Source: Paracamarosporium sp. OC-R06-R3
Taxonomy: Eukaryota; Ascomycota; Dothideomycetes; Pleosporales; Didymosphaeriaceae
DNA length: 64,000 nt
Assembly: GCA_019828545.1 (NCBI GenBank)
Contig: JACVRA010000054.1
Location: 297,503-361,502, forward strand
Direction: 5' to 3'
Numbering within the stretch: the stretch's first letter is position 1; every line of letters starts with the position of its first letter. Of this stretch, positions 56,123 through 64,000 are shown piece after piece. The notes under the pieces are model-generated. The model did not search any database. It was given only the letters and a program-made list of their open reading frames with translations, and was not told where the DNA came from. The translations under genes and the position numbers were made by a program.

Positions 56123-58940
56123 ATGTTGCTCGGGTGGATTCGGTTTAGCCTGGCTATCGCTATACTTGTCTTCTATTTCATCGCGTTATTTGTGAATATG
56201 GAAATGCGTGAGCGCAGCACCAGAACATTCACTGTCTTACTTGCCTTTGTCTTTCTCATTACTGCCATCGAAATCGCTATCTTTTTCAGTCTCTCGTTCA
56301 CATCCGGACGGGAAATTCCTCTCGCAATAACCTTCTACAGCTTCAGCATAATCATCCAGCTTGACCGTCTCTGCTATTTCGACAAACAGCCACCATGGCA
56401 TGCTTATATCTTGTCGTGGTTCCTGATGATCGTGTTCGAGGTGCTTTCTCTGGCCCAACATTGTCTCACGCTGCGTTCCTGGCCGGCCAAGCTCGGCGTG
56501 ATTTCCGCGATAGTGAAAATACTATTATATATCGGCCTACTCTTTTTGTACGTATGGTTCGGGCGCCAAAGCGCATACACTCCACTGGAGGGAGACGACC
56601 CAGATATCGTTTGTCCGGCCCCAAACAGCGCTCTTGCTGACTCGTCGAACGACACGATCAACAATGGCAACAACGACGACGATGAGGACGACAATGACAA
56701 CAGCGACGATGATGATGATGACAACAATGACGACGATGAGGACGACAATGACATGGACGAATCCGTGGCCATGACTGCCTCTGCCAAAGCGGCAGCTGCA
56801 AAGGAGAAAAACAAATTACTTCGAAAGCACGTGAAGGAAGAGATCGCTGAGTCTGGGTCGTGGTGGAAATGGTTGAGGAGGAGATTCCCTATATTCTGGC
56901 CCTGGATATGGCCGCAAGGGGGTTGGCGCTTCCATGCCAAAATGATAGCTGTAGCTTTCATGGTCGTGTCCGAGACAATTCTGGGCCTCATGTGGCCGCG
57001 GTTATGGGGCGCTGTTTTTGAGAGCATCTCTGAAGCAACCCAGCAGCAGAACATGGCCGGAGTCTGGCGTCCGTTCTTGGTTGCTGCCGCAGTCGACACA
57101 ATCAACTCAAGAGTTGGCATTCAGAGTTTCAGAGAATACCTTTGGACGAGTGTCGAGCTTGAGCGGGAATTAACAATGCATAGCCAGCTCTTCAAGCATC
57201 TGATGAGTCTCGACGGGGCTTATTACGAGTTGGTAGATGCTAGCGATATCGTCGAATCTGTGAAGCTTGGTGGCGAAATTACTAGCGCGCTGGACCTCAT
57301 CGCTTTCGAGGTTATACCAAGGTTTGTCAGCCTCCTTGGAGCCAGCGTTACTGTAACGACCGGGTACGGAAAACACGTCACTCTGCTCGTAGCATACGTT
57401 GTATTGCTCTATACTCTCAACACTCAACGCTCCATTGAAGTCATCATGCCTAAGCAGGACGACATCGAGACGTCAAAACAGCAGGTGGCGCGACGCTTCG
57501 ATAATGGAGTACGCGCATGGAAGATAATTAAAAGCCACAATCAGGTACCTACCGAGATAAAATCCCACGAAAAGGAGTTGTTGGCGTCGAGGCAGCTGCA
57601 ACGCACTTTGAGAAAGCTAAGGCAGCTCTTTGCGTGGGTGGCTTCCCTAATCATTTTTTCGAGCTACTGGGGCACGATGCTGATAGTTATTATTCGCTGC
57701 ATCATTGGAGATATAGGCACGCTAGGTGACATATTGGCCTACGGTGGCTTCTATCACATTGTGCTTCAACAATCGATGTTCATTGTCGACGTTCCCAAAA
57801 GACTTATTGAGAAGTTCTACTCCGCCGCCCGCCTGCTTCGTATTATGTTAGCGCAGCCTTCTATCAAGAACGGCAATATTGAGCTCAAGCGGGGCCAAGA
57901 CGAGGTGGCTTTTGAGCAGGTAGACATCCGTCTTGGCGAGAAGACCCTCTTTCGAGACTTGACCTTCAAGATTCCAGCAGGCAAAACGACAGCTATCGTC
58001 GGACCATCTGGTATTGGTAAATCGACGTTATTCGACTCTATTCTACGAATGAGAGACCCAGACAGAGGTGCCATCACCATTGGTGGGGTTAACATCAGAG
58101 AGTTTACATTAAGATCGTGGGTGCACCTCCCTTTCGCTTGTACATACGTACTGACTATAGATCGTGCACACTAAAGCCTTCGGAGACACGTCGGAACTAT
58201 GCCGCAAGCTACAACCAAGGCCATATTCAATGCCTCGATCCTATACAACGTCAAATATGTCAAGCCCGAAGCCACTAATGAGGAGGTCATCAAAGCTTGC
58301 AAGAAGGCGGGACTTCATCGAGATATCATGGAACTCCCATTAAACTACTCGTCGGACGCGAGGTAAGTGATGATAAGCTCGAAGCATGTTTGACTGAAGC
58401 TAATTCCAAGCGCAGCACCCTTTCTGGAGGACAGGTACAGCGGGTGTCATTGGCGCGCATATTCCTCCAGAACCCTCAAATCATATTGCTGGACGAACCA
58501 ACGTCTTCTCTCGACGGTAACAAGGCCCATGAGATTATGAAGAATTTCGAGAAGGTTTTCAAGGGCCGCACTATTATAATAATATCGTATGACTACCTTG
58601 ACATTATCGTGGGGAAACGTGGTACGCTAATAAGAGCGATAGGCATATAATGTCGACAATTAAGGACGCTGATAACATCTTGGTATTCGACTTCGAGGAG
58701 GACAAGAGTGGGGAAGAGGGCGGAAATCAGAGCATAGCAGTAGGAAAGATTGTTCAATGCGGCACCCACAAGTCTCTTATAAAGGAACCACAAGGCCAAT
58801 ACGCACAACTTTGGGAGAAGCACATGGGAGGTCAGTGTGAGGTTACAGTGGAGGAAATGTTTGCCCCTGGGCCCTCAGCTATGGAACGAGAGGGACTGAG
58901 GGCCCGACGCATCAAACGAGATGCGTGGAGGGGGCTATAG
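56123..58940 (+). CDS. Half-size ABC transporter, HMT1-like
   Basis: Exons 56123-58116, 58177-58362, 58416-58586 and 58643-58940 join in phase to give 882 residues. Layout: an N-terminal hydrophobic extension of five or so spans (residues 1-170, TMD0-like), a very acidic Asp/Asn linker (183-212), a basic segment, an ABC membrane domain of six spans (about 275-570), and a nucleotide-binding domain with Walker A GPSGIGKST (627-635), signature LSGGQ (729-733), Walker B IILLDEP (to Glu754) and H-loop His785. The arrangement (TMD0, one membrane domain, one NBD) is that of the HMT1/ABCB6 group, which moves conjugated metals or other solutes into the vacuole or related compartments. Intron 1 begins GTGGGT; only that donor restores LRSLRRHVG. 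The substrate is not shown. Confidence 0.85.
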
Positions 58941-59639
58941 GTGGGTGGAATAGGTCCTTGGTCTTGGAAATAACCTTCCATTAATTAGAGCTCGTTCAAA
59001 ATGGAGGCTTGCGGCTGGCTACGAGGCGCTCACGGAACTAGTGGCTTTCTTGCCCCCTTGATCTGAAAAATTTCACCTCCGGCCGAAGTGCTTATGCCCC
59101 TATGTTGTGATCTTCTTAAATTTCTGCACTGAGTAACGGTACTGCATCAGTGTGTAGCTCCGACCCGCCGGGCCTCACACCCACCACCGTATTGCGGTTG
59201 CATCCTTTTGATGCTAAGCAATACTCATAGGCGTCATGTCAGGGAATAATAAGTTAGCTCAGGGGTCGAAGAGTCTAGGCTCATGTTTGGGATATCGTGG
59301 CTGTCTTTCGTCTGCATGCATAGACTCGAGAAGGAAACCAATAGCGCTTATGGATGATCATAGGCAAACTTTACTGCATATCGCCCCTATCGACAAGCAT
59401 ACTAACCTATTTCGTTCACTAATAAGCGACTCCGAACCTACCCACAGGTCTCCATGGCTCATAAGGACCCTAGACCCTACCGTGAAACGACCGTGCTAAT
59501 TTTGTCGTTCGAATTAGCAAGGGCAGCTGCAGTGAGGGGGTTGCATTCGTATGCTATGCAATACAGCTAGACCGGAAGTAGATGCTGCTACCACTGCTAC
59601 CCCTAACGCCTCCCACCGCTAGTTCTCGTCCGCCCAGTC
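58941..59639. other. Intergenic region with repeat copies
   Basis: Contains repeat copy 59127-59210 and one copy of a decayed coding repeat (59284-59350). No gene supported. Confidence 0.5.
59127..59210. repeat. Dispersed repeat, copy B of the 55346 family
   Basis: See 55346-55432; same orientation. Confidence 0.8.
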
Positions 59640-59789
59640 ATGCTGCACGAACTGACACTCTGGCTATCTTACGTCTGCATGCACCAACTCGAAAAGGAGA
59701 TCAGCAGCGCTTGCGAATGGCGGGCTCTGCTGTTCAATTCTTTAGCCGATGAGGATCTTGAGCGCGCCTTTGCAGCCTTTGCAATATAA
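59640..59789 (+). CDS. Small ORF (49 aa) with a decayed relative 360 bp upstream
   Basis: MLHELTLWLSYVCMHQLEKE, then a helical ISSACEWRALLFNSLADEDL segment, ending TAA. A frame at about 59284-59350 encodes the related ISWLSFVCMHRLEKETNSAY followed by a stop. The shared WLS[FY]VCMHxLEKE with synonymous-looking differences points to duplication of a coding segment. Either this is a short gene or both are relics of an exon from a larger gene. Confidence 0.35.
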   Translation: MLHELTLWLSYVCMHQLEKEISSACEWRALLFNSLADEDLERAFAAFAI

Positions 59790-59825
59790 AGAGAGAGAAT
59801 CGCCGTCTTTGCCATCTTCTTTATC

Positions 59826-60459
59826 ATGGCTCAGTATTCAACTATGCGGCTGGTGAAATATCTGTCTGATTGGCCGCCGCAAGAGATCCATTCACGTCTT
59901 CTTTCTATACACGATTGCCAATGGGATCCAGAGGGCCTAAAGCACGTCTTCGGTTCATTATGGTCGAATGCAATTACACTAGTTGCCACCATGCATTCCG
60001 AAACCAAGTTCTACTTCTCGGCTGATTCGTTAAAGAGAATCAAGACTGTAAGTAGACATAATAGAGTTTGAGGTCTCGTTTGACTGAAGCATAGATCGAA
60101 AAATTTATACTTGGCAAAAGTACTGACGGCTCGTACGCTATTGCGTATGAGTCCGAAGATGAATGGCATGTTGGTTGGATTCCGAAGGAAGTAGCGAAAG
60201 ACTTCGATGAACGAAACTTTTTGGTTAGTTTGATTACTCCATTCACGCGACCGATATCGAGGGTTCTTTTTTGGATTGGCTTCGGACAAGAGCGACGTGG
60301 GGAGATCGGATAAAAAGAATTGGGCACGAGAACATGGTAAATGCGCGTTGAGATTGGGTTTTCCAGTTCTTTATTCTCATAGGTTCAACCCAGAATGGGA
60401 GGTGGAGCATCAACTGCTCTCCAAATGTCCATTTCGTGATCAATCGAAGGCTTTTATAA
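59826..60459 (+). CDS. Unknown four-exon protein (157 aa)
   Basis: Exons 59826-60047, 60095-60223, 60291-60336 and 60383-60459 join in phase (introns 47, 67 and 46 nt). Start MAQYSTMRLVKYLSDWPPQE; the body has SLWSNAITLVATMHSETKFY and KSTDGSYAIAYESEDEWHVG. The last exons read SDVGRSDKKNWAREHG and STQNGRWSINCSPNVHFVIN. Alternating aromatic/hydrophobic strands with repeated W and DG turns suggest a small beta-propeller-like or WG-repeat fold, as in fungal proteins of unknown function. Alternative acceptors for intron 2 (60261) give a different tail, so the C-terminus is uncertain. Confidence 0.5.
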
Positions 60460-60937
60460 CGATTTTGACGCAGATGCATGCCGTGGTATAGTTGCTGTGG
60501 AGGGATTTGATTTTCTCCGAAAGCCCTTCTAAACCACCCAACACCGAATTACCCCTGAATCTATTCCTAGTAGTAGCACGAATATATTTCTAGTGTTAGC
60601 AAGACTGCCATTACCTTAAGCAATTCATTTCTAGGCCACTGCGCCAATAAAATAATCCTAGTAGTCTTAATTTCTTCATGCGTTCATTCCAACGCCAGGT
60701 AGCGGTGTTTGATTTTCTGCGAAAGCCTCGCCACCCAACGCCGAATCACGCCTGAATCTGCCATTACCACTTCTAGCCTTTTCCGTGCGGATTGAACAAA
60801 GCATAATTACAAATAATGCATCGGTCTCTTACATGTTGGTTGTGAGGGCTGCGTGGGGGGACAATCAGAAGTATAAATTCTCTACTGCCTACACATAAAA
60901 ATGTAATCATAACGTGGCTTCTCATCTCATCAGCAAA
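60460..60937. repeat. Intergenic region with a diverged direct repeat
   Basis: A segment at about 60508-60566 (TTGATTTTCTCCGAAAGCC, then CCACCCAACACCGAAT) recurs at about 60707-60762 (TTGATTTTCTGCGAAAGCC, CCACCCAACGCCGAAT) in the same orientation, 200 bp apart. No open frame links them. Confidence 0.7.
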
Positions 60938-62351
60938 ATGTCTACATACAACTGTTCCATCGCTATCTTTGAGGGCTATAGTGAGCATTGTGATGGCCAT
61001 CGCCTGGAGACCAAGACCCATCTTTTGAACCTCATCCGCAAGCACCATCCGAATAACCTTATTACGGAGGTTGATCGAAGGAGCATCAATCTCGTCGAAT
61101 TTGCCAAAGCGGGCAATGGTACAATTGAATCGGGCAACAGCGTACCGTCGCACGCTACCCGCCGCTGGTGCACTACGAAAAATACCCTAGAAGATACCAT
61201 TCGTTTCGACTGTTTCCAGTACAGCTACGACATGAAGACATACAGTATCTACTCTGTCACCTGGCAGGACATAAACAGACCTACAACTGAGATGTGTTAT
61301 GTTGTTTCACTTACAACAGAAGCAAACCCTGTTGAACGCCACAGCAGCGAAATGGATGCTCTACTTAAAGACGCCGCGATGTGGACCTCACAGCTTCATC
61401 AAGAGATATATTGTTTTGATAACGGTTATTGGAAGAAGAGCCCAGAGCTCTGGAAATCTGTTCAGAAGGCTTCTTGGGATCATGTAAGTTCTATATAGAT
61501 AGAACCTACATGCTACTAACTAATCATGCTAGGTAATTCTGAATCCGGATATCAAGAAGGGACTGGACCAAAATGTCAAGCACTTTTTTAGATGTAAAAG
61601 CTTGTACGCAGAATATGGTGTTCCATGGAAACGTGGTATCATCTTGCATGGCCCCCCTGGAAATGGCAAAACGGCAACCATCAAGGCTATCATGCAGACT
61701 TTAGGCAACCAAATGGAACCTATTCCATCCTTATACGTCAAGTCATTTTCGTCTTCAGTTGTTGGGAGCAGGAAAGAATCCGCGGTTCGCGACGTGTTCA
61801 GCAAAGCCCGTGAGAGCGCGCCATGCGTTCTCGTATTCGAAGATTTGGACACTCTTGTTGATGGAAGTGTGCGCAGCTACTTTCTCAACGAAGTTGACGG
61901 GCTTGAGTCTAACGATGGTATTCTCATGATAGCATCGGCAAACGATGTAGCAAGACTCGATCCAGCCATTGCAGAACGACCAAGTCGATTTGATCAGAAG
62001 TTCTACTTCGGTCTTCCAGACGAAAACCTCCGCACGGAATATTTCAAACATTGGCAAGAAAAATCCAAAGAGAACCACTCTCTTGGGTTCGATCCTAGAT
62101 TGTGCGGCATCGCTAGCAAGTGGACGGAGGGCTACAGCTTTGCGTACCTACAGGAGCTCATGCTCATGACGCTGTCCGATCTCATGCACGATACATCTGG
62201 AAGTAGAGTCAAGGAGATTAATTGTGACTGCGGGAAGAATGACTGTTGTTTTACGAAGGGAGATGCTCCTGAGGAATTTGGTGATAATGTCTTTGCGATG
62301 ACCCTCAAAGGCTACAGTGAGTCATTGCGATCACAGATGGGAAGTGACTAG
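60938..62351 (+). CDS. BCS1-like AAA ATPase
   Basis: Exons 60938-61483 and 61533-62351 join in phase 0 (49-nt intron GTAAGT...ACTAAC...GCTAG); 454 residues. The N-terminal 180 residues are variable (MSTYNCSIAIFEGYSEHCDG) with a conserved-looking MWTSQLHQEIYCFDNGYWKK just before the ATPase. The AAA core has Walker A GPPGNGKT (222-229), Walker B VLVFEDLD, sensor 1 IASAND and the arginine-finger segment ERPSRFD, followed by the GYSFAYLQELMLMTL helix of the C-terminal lid. Cysteines near the end (CDCGKNDCC) are unusual. This is the expanded fungal set related to BCS1, but no transmembrane or mitochondrial BCS1 N-domain is visible, so a role in Rieske protein export is unlikely. Confidence 0.87.
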
Positions 62352-63147
62352 AATAGCGTATTTTATTATTGTCGGTAGACTCATCAATTAATTGTTTACT
62401 AAGGCCCTAATGTTGGAGGGGGAAAGCGACATAAGCGTGTTGTGATGCGTTCTAGCCCTTCTAACAGTGTCCATCACAACGAAAAGGGGCTAATTAGATG
62501 GGCCCATATAGGCGGTGCCTCACAGCATGTATGTTTTTTTAGTTTGGGCCTGCATTTATATTGGAATGATCGTCGCAAACTCTCTGAGTAGTAGTTCTAG
62601 ATTTATATTGTGGTTTGATTCGTGCGACAAGACTAACATCCCCCACCACGTAGCGAGAAGTACTCCGCAACGAGAAAAATTACAGGTACCTCGGCTTCAA
62701 AAGGCCGCAATATTTTCCCACATCTAGTTTTCTTTATACTAATGCCTGCGCTAGATGCTGCTAGTCTTCCTTAACCTTCTAACTAGTGCTAATAGAAAAA
62801 ATATCAGTCTTGTCGTAAACGTCACGCTAGTAACGAGGGTGCCTAATTTTGTGATAGGCTAGGGCACCCCTGCACCAGCTTCAGTGCTAGGCGTTTAGAG
62901 CTTTAAATAGTCGTAATTTAACGGTGTTTCTACTTCTTTACCTTGCAAAGATATTAGCTAGCCACCGCTAGTCCTGTGGCGGCAATACGAGGACGATTCA
63001 TGCAGAATCGCCACTGCGATAGGTACCTCTCTATCTAAGCGAGTAGACCCTGGGCATCCCGTAGCGCTTGCATAATAATTACAGTGTAATATAAGCCCGG
63101 CGGTGGACAAGCCAAGACTTGCTTCGCAAATTTCCTGATAGTTAGGC
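62352..63147. other. AT-rich gene-poor region
   Basis: About 0.8 kb with many TAG/CTAG words and no frame of note. Confidence 0.45.
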
Positions 63148-63355
63148 TAACGTGTTCCACCAGTCATCCGGCCACCCCACCAAAATCAGTGTTGTAAGCT
63201 TTTGAAAATTGGTATTTGTAGACAGCATCTACAGTTAGAGTAACTCTGTCTTTTTCTAAAGGCAATTAAGAGCGTTGGCGTGAAGTTATGATTGATTGAA
63301 AAAAGGCTTGGCGGCGGTTTTGGTGGGGTGGCCGGATGACTGGTGGAACACGTTA
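63148..63355. mobile_element. Non-autonomous inverted-repeat element (MITE-like, TA target sites)
   Basis: Two perfect inverted copies, 63148-63185 and 63318-63355 (38 bp each including TA). Outermost bases read TAACGTGTTCCACCAGTC on the left and the exact complement on the right. Both ends are flanked by TA, the target duplication of Tc1/mariner-pogo (Fot1-like) transposons. The element is about 204 bp without the TAs and has no open reading frame, so it would be mobilised in trans. The perfect ends indicate recent origin. Confidence 0.85.
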
Positions 63356-63645
63356 CAGTTTCTTGGGTTAAATAAGCACGTTAACGAGTATTGGAGAGTA
63401 GATATCGAGGTGATAGACCTCACACACAACGGCGTTTGTAGACTGTCCTAATATAGCATAACATTGTCTCTTGGGCTCGCGCTGTACGAGAGCTCAAGCA
63501 AATAAGCAAACGTCCGTCACTGCGTAGCGAGCCGCACGGTGTGCCGAGCCCGATCAATCAGCTTACAATAATCTAACAACACTTCTTCTCTCTCGTTGCC
63601 CCAGCTCAATAACGAGGAATTAAGATACAATTTCGCTGCTATAGA
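63356..63645. other. Short intergenic region
   Basis: Between the MITE-like element and the 3' end of the TPR gene. No feature. Confidence 0.4.
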
Positions 63646-64000
63646 CTATCCCGCGCCCGAACGCCTTCCTAGTTTGCGAAATATACGCTTTAGAGACCTC
63701 GACTTCGGCGCTTCAATATTTATAGACTTGGCTTCGTCTTTATTCGGCTCAGCAGACGCAACTTGCAACTCTTGAAGCCGATTTTCAAGCTCTTTACACC
63801 ATTTTGAAGAAGACCCTTGAACAGTCGTGTATCCAGCCAGTGCCTGACTATACATTTCCCTCGCCGCATCTATACGACCTGTCCATGCGAAAAGATCACC
63901 GAAGGAGAAAAAAGTGTTTAACGCTGGTAAGTATGACTGCAGACGTCGAGGCCCAAAAGCCTCCTCGTAGCCTTGCAGCGCCCGATTGTACATGGCCTCT
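63646..64000 (-). CDS. C-terminal part of a tetratricopeptide-repeat protein (5' end outside window)
   Basis: Minus-strand frame open to the right edge. It carries kinesin-light-chain-type TPR units: EAMYNRALQGYEEAFGP and AREMYSQALAGYTTVQG, preceded by a degenerate unit (FFSFGDLFAWTGRIDA). It ends in a basic tail RSLKRIFRKLGRRSG. In fungi such TPR arrays often end NB-ARC/NACHT (STAND) proteins, but the N-terminal part is not visible, so this is only a possibility. Confidence 0.7.
   Translation of the reverse strand, partial: EAMYNRALQGYEEAFGPRRLQSYLPALNTFFSFGDLFAWTGRIDAAREMYSQALAGYTTVQGSSSKWCKELENRLQELQVASAEPNKDEAKSINIEAPKSRSLKRIFRKLGRRSGAG

Noticed and set aside
56404..57120. 238-codon minus-strand frame with a long Ser run
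   Set aside because: Mirror of the GAC/GAT acidic linker of the ABC transporter.
62515..62727. 70-codon plus-strand frame in the AT-rich region
   Set aside because: No conserved content or promoter; chance frame.

Overview
The window is nuclear DNA of a filamentous ascomycete. Genes carry short introns (mostly 41-66 nt, GT...AG), there is a nuclear tRNA-Ala with an intron, and the gene content is fungal: a Snt1-type corepressor, Vps18, Zn2Cys6 and C2H2 regulators, BTB and F-box-like proteins, a BCS1-like AAA ATPase and a half-size ABC transporter. The style of the gene families and of the small inverted-repeat element suggests Dothideomycetes, perhaps Pleosporales. That placement is an inference, not a demonstrated identity.

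Positions 1 to about 19.5 kb are a dense housekeeping block. It holds the Snt1-like SANT-domain corepressor (minus strand, running off the left edge), deoxyhypusine synthase, a very large MATH / degenerate USP / MORN / RING protein, the HOPS/CORVET subunit Vps18, a 600-residue polytopic membrane protein, and tRNA-Ala(AGC) on the minus strand.

From about 19.5 to 44 kb the sequence changes to a looser accessory region with long empty or AT-rich stretches, decayed genes and repeats. It contains a BTB protein with a 5-nt first exon, a solo-LTR candidate, a reading frame broken by two UAG codons, an unrecognised gene, a seven-exon Mx-like dynamin GTPase, an F-box-like protein, a fragment fused upstream of an aminoglycoside-phosphotransferase-fold gene, several lineage-specific unknown genes, a 76-bp minisatellite and a 38-bp perfect palindrome.

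From about 44 to 64 kb regulators, signalling proteins and a transporter are clustered: a putative membrane protein, a regulator-like protein without a zinc cluster, a C2H2 protein, a tiny Cys-containing protein, an alpha/beta-hydrolase, an eight-exon Rap/Ras-like GTPase ending in CTIL, a Zn2Cys6 factor, an HMT1-like ABC transporter, an unknown four-exon gene and a BCS1-like AAA ATPase. Diverged dispersed repeats lie between them. A 204-bp inverted-repeat element with TA target sites and the tail of a TPR protein close the window.

Most multi-exon models here were assembled by hand from splice signals, reading phase and protein similarity. The Snt1, DHS, Vps18, dynamin, Ras, Zn2Cys6, ABC and AAA models are well constrained, because phases close and family motifs run across the junctions. 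Several small or unknown genes remain tentative.
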